From: Pseudorhodoplanes sp.
Lineage (GTDB): Bacteria > Pseudomonadota > Alphaproteobacteria > Rhizobiales > Xanthobacteraceae
Direction of reading: 5' to 3'
Assembly (NCBI GenBank): GCA_008933495.1
Contig: WBUW01000001.1
Span: 1 to 33,116 of the forward strand
DNA length: 33,116 nt
Part shown: in pieces, positions 6,954 through 15,435 of the stretch
Layout: each line of letters starts with the position of its first letter
Position numbering within the stretch: the stretch's first letter is position 1
The notes under the pieces: model-generated
Databases searched by the model: none
What the model was told of the DNA's origin: nothing
The model's input: the letters and a program-made list of their open reading frames with translations, nothing else
Program-made: the position numbers and the translations under genes

Positions 6954-8486
6954 TCACATCCGTTCCGGCAATTCCCGCAATTGCCTCTTGTCCACCTTGC
7001 CAACCGTTGTCTTCGGGAGCGACGTGACGATGCGGATTTCGCGCGGAACCTTGTAATGCGCGAGCCGCCCGGCGAGATAGGCGCGCAGGTCTTCGGGTCG
7101 CGGCGGCGACCCGGCGGGAACGACGAAGCCGACCAACGCCTCGCCACGATAGGAATCCGCAACGCCGACAACGGCGGCCTCCAGCACGGCGGGATTGGCA
7201 TAAAGAGCCTCCTCGATCTCGCGCGGATAGACGTTGAATCCGCTGACGATCACCATGTCCTTCTTGCGGTCGCGGATAAAGAGATAACCGTCGGCGTCCA
7301 GCTCGCCGATGTCTCCGGTATGCAGCCAGCCGTCGCGCAGCGCCTCGTTGGTCTCCTGCGCGAGGCCGCGATAGCCGCGCATGATCTGCGGTCCGCGCGC
7401 GCGTATCTCGCCCGCCTCGCCGACCCCGAGCACGCGCGTGCCGGTCGCGGTATCGACAATCGCGATGTCGGTTGCGGGGACCGCAATGCCGACCGAACCT
7501 GCTTTGCGCCGGCCGTAGCGGGGATTGAAGGTGAGCACCGGTCCGGCTTCGCTCTGACCATAACCCTCGCAGATCGGGCATCCCGTGGCGGCTTCCCAGC
7601 GTCGCAGCGTCTCCTCTGAAAGCGCCGAGGCGCCTGAGAAACACAGCCGCAGCGCGGTCAGGTCCGTTGCACCGAAGCGTTCATGCGCCATCAGCCCGGT
7701 GTAGATCGTTGGGCTGCCCGACAACAGCGTGATCCGGTCGCGCTCGATCGCGGCGAGCACAAGCTCGGGCCGATAGCGCGGCAGGATGAACAATGCTCCG
7801 CGGCAATAGGCGGCGAGATAGAGCCCCATCGCCACGGCATAGACGTGAAACAGCGGGGTGATGGCGAGAATCCGCTCGCGCTCGGGTTCGGTCGGAAGCA
7901 GCGCTTCGCGTTGCGCGACGTTGATCGACACGCAGCGATGCGTGAGATTGGCGCCTTTCGGCCGGCCGGTGGTGCCGCCGGTATATTGCAGGGTGGACAG
8001 CGAATCCGGGTCGGGCAGAAGGATGGCGCGGGCAAGATCGGTATGCGTGCGCCATTCGGTGAACCGCCGCGCGTGCGGGCCGACGGCTATCCGGTGGGGT
8101 AGGGCGATGCGCTGCGCGAGCTCTGCGACTGTGTCCGCGATGGTGGCGTCATGGATGAGGATCGTGGGCGCGGCATTCTCGAGTATCGGCGCAAGCTCGT
8201 GGCTGGTATAAGCCGGATTCAGCGGAACGACCTGGGCGCCGGCCGATTGGACGGCGAATGTCGCCACGGCGATATCGATCGAATTGGCCATCAGCAGAGC
8301 GACTCGGCCGCCGGTCGCGCCGAGCGCGCCAAGCTCGCGGGCGAGCCCGGCGACGCAGGCCGCATATTCGGCATAGGTCAGCCCTTCATCCTCGCAAACC
8401 AGTGCGGTGGCGTCCGGGCTGCGGATCGCGGCGTCGTGCAGCATGTGCACCACGGTTTCGTGCACGAACGGTATCGCTTCTGCCAT
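6954..8486 (-). CDS. AMP-dependent acyl-CoA ligase
   Basis: A 510-residue ANL-superfamily enzyme that would adenylate a carboxylic acid and transfer it to CoA. The P-loop motif is QYTGGTTGRPKGANLTH near residue 165. The A5 region is GYGQSEAGP, the hinge region is DGWLHTGDIGELDADGYLFIRDRKKDMVIVSG with the hinge Asp/Arg, and the C-terminal catalytic Lys lies in PKTTVGKVDKR. The start has a clear AGGAGG 7-8 bases upstream. It resembles long-chain or aryl acyl-CoA ligases of catabolic clusters; the acid used is not evident. It lies downstream of the Liv transporter on the same strand but after a 336-base gap, so it may have its own promoter. Confidence 0.93.
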   Translation of the reverse strand: MAEAIPFVHETVVHMLHDAAIRSPDATALVCEDEGLTYAEYAACVAGLARELGALGATGGRVALLMANSIDIAVATFAVQSAGAQVVPLNPAYTSHELAPILENAAPTILIHDATIADTVAELAQRIALPHRIAVGPHARRFTEWRTHTDLARAILLPDPDSLSTLQYTGGTTGRPKGANLTHRCVSINVAQREALLPTEPERERILAITPLFHVYAVAMGLYLAAYCRGALFILPRYRPELVLAAIERDRITLLSGSPTIYTGLMAHERFGATDLTALRLCFSGASALSEETLRRWEAATGCPICEGYGQSEAGPVLTFNPRYGRRKAGSVGIAVPATDIAIVDTATGTRVLGVGEAGEIRARGPQIMRGYRGLAQETNEALRDGWLHTGDIGELDADGYLFIRDRKKDMVIVSGFNVYPREIEEALYANPAVLEAAVVGVADSYRGEALVGFVVPAGSPPRPEDLRAYLAGRLAHYKVPREIRIVTSLPKTTVGKVDKRQLRELPERM

Positions 8487-8822
8487 GTCATGCCTCCTGT
8501 CCCGGCCTGTCAGGACAAGGCGTCAAGGAGCCGGCGGACAGCGCGACAGCCGCATGCCGGACCGGCGGCCTCTCCGCACGTGCAAAGGCCGGCCGCTTGC
8601 GGGCACTGTCGGCGCCGTAAACAGATCAATAAATTATGGCCAGCAATTTCCAAACCAATTTGCTTTCGGTCAATTAAGTGAGACGGCGGCCATCGATAAT
8701 TTTTTAACCCGCTTATCGGCAGCGCACCGGCCGCCGGATCAGCGGCGGTGAGCTGCGCCAATCCGCTCCTGCATCAAATTGACCATCGCCTTCCGAAGAC
8801 AATGGCTCGATCGCAGCGCGGC
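8487..8822. other. Intergenic region between LivF and the acyl-CoA ligase
   Basis: No gene is seen in these 336 bases. Near the LivF end, CCGCCG (8731-8736) and CGGCGG (8743-8748) form a 6-base-pair hairpin, followed on the minus strand some 25 bases on by an A/T-rich stretch. It could weaken transcription but is not a classic terminator. Around 8625-8700 the sequence is distinctly AT-rich (TTTACGGCGCC, AATTATTGATC and similar on the minus strand), a likely place for a promoter for the ligase gene; no convincing -35/-10 pair was fixed. Confidence 0.3.
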
Positions 8823-9566
8823 TCATGCCGTGTTGCGTTCGAAACGTCCCGACAAGCCAAGATAGGTCTGCGCTACGCGCGGATTGGCGGCGAGCGCGCA
8901 CGCGGTGCCTTCGAGAACGACCTCGCCGGTCTCCAGCACGTAGCCGTAATCGGCAACCTGCAACGCGGCGCGCGCGTTCTGCTCGACGAGCAGAATCGAT
9001 ACGCCGGAGCGTTTGAGATCGGCAATGACGTGAAACGTGTCGCGCACGATGCGCGGCGCGAGTCCGAGGCTGGGCTCGTCCAGCATCAGCAGCTGCGGCT
9101 TGGCCATCAACGCCCGGCCGAGGGCAAGCATCTGACGCTCGCCTCCCGACAGCGTGCCGGCAAGCTGGGTGCGCCGTTCCAGCAGGCGCGGAAAGCGCTG
9201 ATAGACGCCGTCCAGGTCGGAACGGATGGTTTGCGTCGCCTTGCCGATGCGCGGAAATGCCCCCAGCAACAGGTTGTCCTCTACCCGCAGGCCGCCAAAC
9301 AGCTCGCGCCGCTCCGGCACGAGGCAGAGCCCCCGCGCAACCCGCATCTCGGTCGTGCAGCCGGACATGTCGCCGCCGTCGTAGATCACCGTGCCGCGTC
9401 CCGCCAGCAATCCCATCAGGACCGCAAGCAGCGTGGTCTTGCCTGCGCCGTTTGGTCCGATCACGGTGACGATCTTGCCGCGAGGAACCTCGATATCAAC
9501 CCCATGCAACGCCTCCACCTTGCCGTAGGCGGCGCTGAGCCCTCGCACATCAAGCAACGAGCTCAT
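8823..9566 (-). CDS. livF: Liv-type ABC transporter ATP-binding protein (LivF)
   Basis: A 247-residue ATPase. Walker A is GPNGAGKTTLLAVL (near residues 38-51), the signature motif is LSGGERQMLALGRALM, and Walker B is LLMLDEPSLGLAP followed by the H-loop region. The spacing and the YGKVEALHGVDIEV start match LivF, one of the two ATPases of branched-chain amino acid (HAAT) importers. In soil alphaproteobacteria such importers often carry aromatic acids or other catabolic substrates. The ATG has GGGAGG upstream inside the end of the preceding gene; the 17-base overlap indicates coupling. It is the last transporter gene before a 336-base gap. Confidence 0.95.
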   Translation of the reverse strand: MSSLLDVRGLSAAYGKVEALHGVDIEVPRGKIVTVIGPNGAGKTTLLAVLMGLLAGRGTVIYDGGDMSGCTTEMRVARGLCLVPERRELFGGLRVEDNLLLGAFPRIGKATQTIRSDLDGVYQRFPRLLERRTQLAGTLSGGERQMLALGRALMAKPQLLMLDEPSLGLAPRIVRDTFHVIADLKRSGVSILLVEQNARAALQVADYGYVLETGEVVLEGTACALAANPRVAQTYLGLSGRFERNTA

Positions 9567-11322
9567 TGACGCCTCCCAGGTAGGCCTCGATCACCATCGG
9601 ATCGCGCTGGATCTGTTGGGGCACGCCTTCGCTCAACTTTTCGCCAAAATTCATTACAACGACGCGATCGACCAGCCCCATCACGAAGTCCATGTCGTGT
9701 TCGACGAGCAGAATGCTGATGCCGCTGCCGCGCAGATCGCGCAGAAGTGCGGCTAACTTTTGCTTCTCGAGATGACGCAGCCCGGCGGCCGGCTCGTCCA
9801 GAAGCAGAAGCACGGGATCCGCGCACATCGCGCGGGCGATCTCGACGGCACGCTGCGATCCGAGCGAGAGGTTGCCGGCAAGGTCGAACATGTGGGCGGC
9901 CAGGCCCACCTGCTCGATCCGCATCCTCGCCTCCCACAACAGGCGCGCCTCGTCGGCGCGATCGAGCCTGAGCGAGGCGGAAATTACGCCGCCGCTGCCG
10001 CGCAGATGGGCGCCGAGCGCCACGTTGTCGAGCACGGTCATGCCGGGCAGAATATTGGCGTGCTGGAAGGTGCGGGCGACGCCGCGCCGGGCGATCTCGC
10101 GCGCCGGCAGCCGGTCGATCCGCTCGCCCCGAAAGCGGATCTCGCCGCTGTCCGCCGGCAGCACGCCGCTGATGAGATTGAACATCGTGGTCTTGCCGGC
10201 GCCATTCGGGCCGATCAGGCCAAGAATTTCGCCCGCATCCAGCTCGAACGACAGATCGCGCACCGCCGCCAGTGCTTCGAAACGCTTGTTCGCCTGGCAG
10301 ACATCGAGCATGCGTTCGCAATTCGCAGGCCGCGGCCGCTCGGGCAGCGACTCGGCCGCCGCCGGGGGTTTCGGGTGCTCGCCGGCGGGCAGCAGGCGCA
10401 CCAGGAACGGCAGCAATCCGTCGCGGGTGCGGTGCATCAGCAGGACGATCAGCAGCCCGAATACGACGATCTCGTAGTTGCCGCTGTGCTCGATCAGCTT
10501 CGGCAGAATGTCCTTGAGCCATTCCTTGAGCAGAGTGAGGACGCCGGCACCGACCACGGCACCCCAGACATGACTCGAGCCGCCGATCACGGCCATGAAC
10601 AGGTAATCGATCCCGGAATTGATATTGAATGGAGTGGGGTTCACGTAGCGCATGAAGTGCGCGTAGAGCCACCCGGACGTGCCGGCCAGGAGCGCGGCCA
10701 GCAAGAAGATGATGATCTTCAACCGGCTCGTGTCGACGCCCACGCTCTCGGCCATCGTCCCGCGCGACTTCAGGGCCCGGATCGCACGTCCGATGCGCGA
10801 ATCAAGCAGGTTACGCACCGCAAACAGCAAGCTGACGGCGACAAGCCAGATCGGATAATAGACCTCGCGCCCGTCGCTGAGCGGCTTATCGAACAGGTGA
10901 AGGGGTGGGATCTCGGCGATGCCGCTGTATTTCCCGAGCATCTCGAGATTGCCGAACACGAAGTAGATGGCAATGCCCCAGGCGATCGTGCCGAGCGGCA
11001 GAAAGTGGCCGGACAGACGCATCGTGATCGAGCCAAGGAACAGCGCGATGACGGCGATCAGCGCCAACCCGGCCGGGAGCGTGAGCCACGGCGAAATCCC
11101 GTATGAGGTGGTGAGTACCGCGCTGGTATATGCACCGATGCCGACAAACGCCGCCTGGCCAAATGAGGTGAGCCCGCCGACGCCGGTAAGGAGGACCAGT
11201 CCAAGCGTCACGATGCTGGCGAGTCCGATGTAGTTCATGAGGGCAATGTGGAATTCCGACAGCAGGAACGGTGCCGCCACGAGCAGCCCAAGCGCTGCGA
11301 GCCCGGCAACGTGCCGCGACAT
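9550..11322 (-). CDS. Fused LivM permease and LivG ATPase
   Basis: A 590-residue fusion. Residues 1 to about 310 are a LivM-type permease: hydrophobic segments, the GLTSFGQAAFVGIGAY motif near 50, and VGVDTSRLK with the coupling helix near 190. A Pro/Ala/Glu-rich linker runs from about 312 to 338. Residues about 339-590 are a LivG-type ATPase with GPNGAGKTTMFNLISG (Walker A), SLGSQRAVEIARAM (signature) and LLLLDEPAAGL (Walker B). I prefer the ATG at 11320-11322 over the GTG at 11325 because GGAGG sits seven bases before the ATG. The start overlaps the livH stop by one base. LivM-LivG fusions are a known variant and enforce one-to-one assembly of membrane and ATPase parts. Confidence 0.94.
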   Translation of the reverse strand: MSRHVAGLAALGLLVAAPFLLSEFHIALMNYIGLASIVTLGLVLLTGVGGLTSFGQAAFVGIGAYTSAVLTTSYGISPWLTLPAGLALIAVIALFLGSITMRLSGHFLPLGTIAWGIAIYFVFGNLEMLGKYSGIAEIPPLHLFDKPLSDGREVYYPIWLVAVSLLFAVRNLLDSRIGRAIRALKSRGTMAESVGVDTSRLKIIIFLLAALLAGTSGWLYAHFMRYVNPTPFNINSGIDYLFMAVIGGSSHVWGAVVGAGVLTLLKEWLKDILPKLIEHSGNYEIVVFGLLIVLLMHRTRDGLLPFLVRLLPAGEHPKPPAAAESLPERPRPANCERMLDVCQANKRFEALAAVRDLSFELDAGEILGLIGPNGAGKTTMFNLISGVLPADSGEIRFRGERIDRLPAREIARRGVARTFQHANILPGMTVLDNVALGAHLRGSGGVISASLRLDRADEARLLWEARMRIEQVGLAAHMFDLAGNLSLGSQRAVEIARAMCADPVLLLLDEPAAGLRHLEKQKLAALLRDLRGSGISILLVEHDMDFVMGLVDRVVVMNFGEKLSEGVPQQIQRDPMVIEAYLGGVNELVA

Positions 11323-12362
11323 CACTCTTCCTCCTCATCGACATGGCGCGCGGTGAGCGATCGCCACAGCAGAACGGGAATGATCAGGGTGAATACGATC
11401 GACTCCTTGAATGCGCTCCACCAGAATGAGGAGAAGGACTCGAGAAATCCGACCAGCAGCGCCCCCGCCGCGGCCACCGGATAGCTGACCATGCCGCCGA
11501 TGATCGCCCCGACGAAGCCTTTGAGGCTGATGATAAAGCCGGTGTCGTAATAGATCGTGGTGATGGGTGAGATCAGGATTCCGGCGATCGCCCCGATCAG
11601 GGCGGCGAGCGTGAAGCTGAGCGATCCTGCGAACGCCGCCGATATGCCGACGAGCCGCGCGCCGACGCGGTTGATCGCGGTCGCACGCAGCGCCTTGCCA
11701 TAGAGCGTATGCTCGAACAACAGCCAGAGCGTGAAGATCAGCACGATGCTGGAAAAGATCACCCACAGGCTCTGCGCCGTGATGTTGAGCACGCCGACGT
11801 GGAGCGAAAAGTCGGACAGGGGAGGCGAACGCAATCCCTCACCGCCGAAGAACACCAGTCCAAGTCCGGTCAACAGATAGTGGACGGCGACGGCGATGAT
11901 CAGAAGCACGAGAACCGACATTCCGGCGAGCGGCTGAAACGCCAGGCGATAGATGATCGGACCGAACGGCGTCACGATCGCAAGCGTGACGAGCATTTGA
12001 AGCCACAGATTGTCGGGACGCAGCGCCGCAAGCGACGCCGCGCCGGCGACCGCCGCAGGCAAGCCGATATTGAGGATCACGATGCCGATCAGCCGCCGGG
12101 GTTGCGCCGCCCGAATCGCAGCCACGCCGTCAATAAGCGCTACCAGCGCACCACCCGCCATCAGGAGGTAGACGGTGCCCGGCACTTTGCCGGCCTGCAG
12201 GGTGGCAAGCGAGAGCGCCGCGAAGGAGATAAACTCGCCCTGGGGGACGAAAATCACGCGGGTCACCGTGTAGACAAGCACGAGCGCGAGCGCAAGCAAT
12301 GCATACACGGCGCCGTTGGTTATGGCGTCCTGCGTCAGCCAGAGAGCGATATCGATCGTCAT
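11322..12362 (-). CDS. livH: Liv-type ABC transporter permease (LivH)
   Basis: A 346-residue hydrophobic protein with about eight membrane segments. N-terminal features GAVYALLALALVLVYTVTRV and VPQGEFI match LivH. The cytoplasmic coupling loop reads LRATAINRVGARLVGIS near 230-246, and GAIIGGMVSYPVAA lies near 290. It is longer than the usual ~290 residues because of extra segments in the first half. It pairs with the fused LivM-LivG. The ATG has no obvious ribosome-binding site; the upstream 61-base gap is filled by a strong hairpin, so its translation may depend on the binding-protein gene upstream. Confidence 0.94.
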   Translation of the reverse strand: MTIDIALWLTQDAITNGAVYALLALALVLVYTVTRVIFVPQGEFISFAALSLATLQAGKVPGTVYLLMAGGALVALIDGVAAIRAAQPRRLIGIVILNIGLPAAVAGAASLAALRPDNLWLQMLVTLAIVTPFGPIIYRLAFQPLAGMSVLVLLIIAVAVHYLLTGLGLVFFGGEGLRSPPLSDFSLHVGVLNITAQSLWVIFSSIVLIFTLWLLFEHTLYGKALRATAINRVGARLVGISAAFAGSLSFTLAALIGAIAGILISPITTIYYDTGFIISLKGFVGAIIGGMVSYPVAAAGALLVGFLESFSSFWWSAFKESIVFTLIIPVLLWRSLTARHVDEEEE

Positions 12363-12378
12363 GACAGCGGTCGCGTGC

Positions 12379-12407
12379 CGGAAGGAGGCGGACCGCGCCT
12401 CCTTCCG
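12379..12407 (-). terminator. Strong hairpin between binding protein and permease genes
   Basis: CGGAAGGAGGC (12379-12389) and GCCTCCTTCCG (12397-12407) form a perfect 11-base-pair stem with a 7-base loop. It fills the gap between the substrate-binding protein gene and livH. No T-run follows, so it is more likely a transcript-stabilising or attenuating stem than a full terminator. This arrangement commonly raises binding-protein mRNA over permease mRNA. On the minus strand the stem contains AGGAGG, a ribosome-binding-site-like sequence that would be hidden in the paired form. Confidence 0.6.
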
Positions 12408-12423
12408 TTGCTCCGTGGCCTTC

Positions 12424-13563
12424 CTACTTCATCAGACGCCAAGCTCCCTCTTTCACCTGCACGAGCACGCGTGCGCGATTGTCGAGACCGGTGTGGTCCT
12501 TGGCGGTTATGTTGTAGATGCCGTGCGCTCCGACCACGTTCTTGGCGGACTCGATGGCGTCGCGCAGCGCCGATCGGAATTCCGGCGTTCCCGGCTTGGC
12601 TTTCGCCATGGCGCCAGGCACGCCCGCATTCAAAAGCAGGAAGCCGTCATAGCTGTAACCGGCGAAGGCGTTGCGACTGCCCGCTCCGAACGTCTGTTCG
12701 TAGCGCTGGATAAACTCGCTTGCCACCTTCTTGATCGGGTTGTCGGCGGACAATTCCTCCGGAACGATCAGCGGCCCGGTCGGCGCGATGGCGCCCTCGA
12801 CAGCCTTGGCGCCGACCTTGATGAATTCGCGATTCACGGTTCCATGGTTGTGGTAGATTTGTTTTTTATAGCCGCGCTCGACCAGCCCAACATGGGGCAG
12901 GGCGCCGCCCGTGCCTGAGCCGCCGACCACGACGGCGTCGGGGTTCGCCGCCAGAACCTTGATCACCTGTCCGGTCACGCTGGTGTCGGCGCGCGCATAA
13001 CGCTCGTTCGTCACGACCTTGATGCCCGCGGGATTTGCGTGCTGTTCCAGCGCTTTCAGCACGAGGTCGCCCCATGAGTCCGAGAAACCGACATAGCCGA
13101 CGGTTTTCACGCCAGTCGTCTTCATGTGCTCGACGACGGCGCTCATCATGAGCGGGACCGGCTGCGGCACGACGAATATCCACGCCAGCTTGTCGGGCGG
13201 CAACGCCACCGGCGAAAGTGCGATCATCGGCGTCTTGGCTTCGGACGCGATCTGCGCCACCTGCGTCGTGGAGGGAACCGAAACCGATCCCATGATCACG
13301 TCGACCTTGTCTTCGGCGATCAGCTTGCGCGCGTTCTTTGCCGCATTGGCCGGATCGGTCGCATCTTCAAGGATTATGTATTTGACGGGATGGCCGCCCA
13401 GAGTCTTCGGAAAGAGCTGGAAGGCGTTCTTGTAATGAATGCCGAGCGAAGCGCCCGGGCCGGTTGCGCCGAGCGTAACGCCGACGGTGATTTCCTGTGC
13501 CGACGCGCCGCAGCCGAGCGAGGCGAGCAGGGCGGATGCCAGCAGTAAACTGTGTTTCAGCAT
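12424..13563 (-). CDS. Periplasmic substrate-binding protein of the Liv-type importer (LivK-like)
   Basis: A 379-residue type I periplasmic binding protein. A signal peptide covers residues 1 to about 22 (MLKHSLLLASALLASLGCGASA, then QE). The body begins ITVGVTLGATGPGASLGIHYKN and includes DATDPANAAKNARKLI and DVIMGSVSVPSTTQVA, typical of the branched-chain amino acid/aromatic acid family. The ATG at 13561-13563 is supported by AAGGAGG a few bases upstream; a much longer upstream frame is spurious. Family members bind amino acids, amides, benzoates or aliphatic acids. The catabolic context suggests it captures the operon's growth substrate; the ligand cannot be named. A 136-base gap upstream could hold an internal promoter. 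Confidence 0.93.
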   Translation of the reverse strand: MLKHSLLLASALLASLGCGASAQEITVGVTLGATGPGASLGIHYKNAFQLFPKTLGGHPVKYIILEDATDPANAAKNARKLIAEDKVDVIMGSVSVPSTTQVAQIASEAKTPMIALSPVALPPDKLAWIFVVPQPVPLMMSAVVEHMKTTGVKTVGYVGFSDSWGDLVLKALEQHANPAGIKVVTNERYARADTSVTGQVIKVLAANPDAVVVGGSGTGGALPHVGLVERGYKKQIYHNHGTVNREFIKVGAKAVEGAIAPTGPLIVPEELSADNPIKKVASEFIQRYEQTFGAGSRNAFAGYSYDGFLLLNAGVPGAMAKAKPGTPEFRSALRDAIESAKNVVGAHGIYNITAKDHTGLDNRARVLVQVKEGAWRLMK

Positions 13564-13699
13564 GGTCAATTTCCTCCTTGTGGATTGCGCTGCATCGTTC
13601 GGTGCGATGCATTTCTTTGTTTCAGGACCCCCGCGCGGATGCGTGGAGGGAGTATCGGCTTCCGTCACAATAGCGTGGCCGGAAGCGCAATCACGCCGC

Positions 13700-14248
13700 T
13701 CATGGCGGATCGTGACCGGAAATCGGCAGCCGTGCGGGTTTGGCTGTCTGGGGACGCACGACAAACCGGCAGAGGTCGCCTCCGGCGGCGACGCACGAGA
13801 TTTCCTCCGCGTCCGCCGGCCGTCCGAAAATCGTCCCGGCAACCGCGCGCAGCATGCCGGCAATCGCCGCGCAGACGGGTTCGTGCGTGTGCCCGGCGCC
13901 GGCCGCGAACGGGCTGTTCGCAACGTCGAGACGGAGTTCGTCGCTGGCCGCGCGCTCGAAGCGCCAACGGCCCCAGCCAAGCTGCGCCGCCGTTTCCGCA
14001 ATCACCGCCAGCAGCGCCTCGGCCGCCGCCGCCGTCAAGCAATAGCTTTCGACCGAGCGGCGACCGTTGCTCGCCACCGACTCGGCGAATGCGGCAAGCG
14101 CCGTCTGCCGTGTTGCCGCAGGCAGCAGGCGAAACATGCCCATCAACGAATCGTGGCGGATCATCAGGTAGCGCGCGTCGCCGTCGCGCCATTCGCCGCG
14201 CTGCTCGTCAAGCGCCAGCCGGGCCTTGAATGATGCCGCCGCGTTCAT
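13700..14248 (-). CDS. V4R-domain protein
   Basis: A 182-residue protein. The C-terminal half fits the V4R (4-vinyl reductase) fold: PVCAAIAGMLRAVAGTIFGR near residues 125-144, then the hallmark EISCVAAGGDLCRF near 149-162, with the two conserved cysteines. The N-terminal part (RYLMIRHDSLMGMFRLLP, near 26-43) resembles the start of the ligand-sensing domains of XylR-type activators. V4R domains bind small hydrophobic ligands and often zinc. No DNA-binding or AAA domain is attached. It starts by ATGA overlap with the CoA-transferase stop, so it is co-translated with metabolic enzymes. A sensor, ligand carrier or enzyme partner are all possible. Confidence 0.72.
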   Translation of the reverse strand: MNAAASFKARLALDEQRGEWRDGDARYLMIRHDSLMGMFRLLPAATRQTALAAFAESVASNGRRSVESYCLTAAAAEALLAVIAETAAQLGWGRWRFERAASDELRLDVANSPFAAGAGHTHEPVCAAIAGMLRAVAGTIFGRPADAEEISCVAAGGDLCRFVVRPQTAKPARLPISGHDPP

Positions 14249-15435
14249 GCTACGGCCCCGATTGCGGCGAGTGCGTCGATCTCGGCGGCCGGATATCCCG
14301 CTTCGGCCAGAATCCGGCGCGTGTCGCTGCCGTATTTCGGCGCGAATGGCAGTTCGCGCCGCGTGCCCGCCCCATCGACCGCCATCGGTTGCATGTGAAT
14401 GATGCGGCCATCGGGCATCGCCGTGCGCGTCAGCTTGTCGGCGAGCTGGGGCAGATCGCGCACCTGCCTGACGTTGAGGATGCGGGTGGCCGGGATGGTG
14501 GCGGCGCGCAAGTCCGCCAGGATTTCGTCGATCGCGTAGTGAACCGTTACCGCTGCCATGTCACGGTGGATCGCTTCGCGCTCGACATGGCGACCTTCGT
14601 TAGTCGAGCGGATGTCGTTGCCGAGGCATGCGAACTTCGCCAGCTCGGTCAGCCGTTTCCATTGCGCATCGCTGCCGATCGCCAGGTAGACGAAGCCGTC
14701 CTTGGCCGGATACACGTTGGTGGGAATGAACTTGCGATGCTCGTTGCCGGCGCGTGTGATCTCCGCCGCCGCGCAGCCGAAGTCGATCAGCGGCAGCACC
14801 GTGATCAGCCAGGAGGCGGCCGCCTGCAGCATGGAAACATGGATCGCCTTGCCGCGCTGCGTTTCATGACGCTCGAGCAGCGCGAGCAAGACGCCGGCAT
14901 AGACTTCGTCGCCAGCCTTCAGATCGATCACCGGCAATCCCATGACCGTCGGAGATCCCTTCGGATCGCCGGTGACTTCCATGTAGCCGCACATCGCCTG
15001 GATCACCGGATCGTAGCCGGGAGCCTCGGGATGATCGGGACCCATGGCGGAAATGCCGGCCCAGATCAGGTCCGGCTTGACCGCCGACAGCGCGGCGTAA
15101 TCGATGCCGAGCGAGTGGTAGCGCGACGGCACCGTGTTGCAGCAGAAGACGTCGACGTCGAGCGCCTTGATCAGCCGGCGCAGCACCTCTTGCCCGCGCC
15201 GATCCTTCAGGTTGAGGGCAATCGCCTCCTTGCCGACATTGGGCGCGATGAAATAGCTCCGCCGGTCGTCGTCGGCGACCCGGCTGCCGATGTAGCGGTT
15301 CGGGTCGCCAGGCAGGCTGTTGCCGACCGGTGCCGCCTCGATGCGGATCACCCGCCACCCGAGCTGCGCGAAGCGCAGCGTTGCGGACGGCAGCGAGAGG
15401 GCCTGCTCCATGCTGAGTACGGTGCAACGAGTCAC
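14245..15435 (-). CDS. Class III CoA-transferase (CaiB/BaiF family)
   Basis: A 396-residue family III CoA-transferase. These enzymes move CoA from one acid to another through an aspartyl-CoA thioester. The predicted catalytic Asp is D171 in MGLPVIDLKAGDEVYAGVL, which lines up with Asp169 of formyl-CoA transferase in both the preceding residues and the following GVLLALLER helix. NVGKEAIALNLKDRRGQEVL near 66-85 is the usual CoA-binding strand. It overlaps the molybdenum subunit gene upstream and the V4R gene downstream by 4 bases each (ATGA). It may load CoA onto the hydroxylated product or recycle CoA from the end product. Confidence 0.93.
   Translation of the reverse strand: MTRCTVLSMEQALSLPSATLRFAQLGWRVIRIEAAPVGNSLPGDPNRYIGSRVADDDRRSYFIAPNVGKEAIALNLKDRRGQEVLRRLIKALDVDVFCCNTVPSRYHSLGIDYAALSAVKPDLIWAGISAMGPDHPEAPGYDPVIQAMCGYMEVTGDPKGSPTVMGLPVIDLKAGDEVYAGVLLALLERHETQRGKAIHVSMLQAAASWLITVLPLIDFGCAAAEITRAGNEHRKFIPTNVYPAKDGFVYLAIGSDAQWKRLTELAKFACLGNDIRSTNEGRHVEREAIHRDMAAVTVHYAIDEILADLRAATIPATRILNVRQVRDLPQLADKLTRTAMPDGRIIHMQPMAVDGAGTRRELPFAPKYGSDTRRILAEAGYPAAEIDALAAIGAVA

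Noticed and set aside
9760..11106. Plus-strand frame of 448 codons opposite the LivM-LivG fusion
   Set aside because: It is the antisense of a well-supported gene in high-GC DNA, has His/Gln/Arg-rich low-complexity sequence and matches no family I know.
13564..14001. Long N-terminal extension of the substrate-binding protein frame
   Set aside because: The extension is Arg/Pro-rich, overlaps the V4R gene, and the ATG at 13563 has a strong ribosome-binding site followed by a proper signal peptide.
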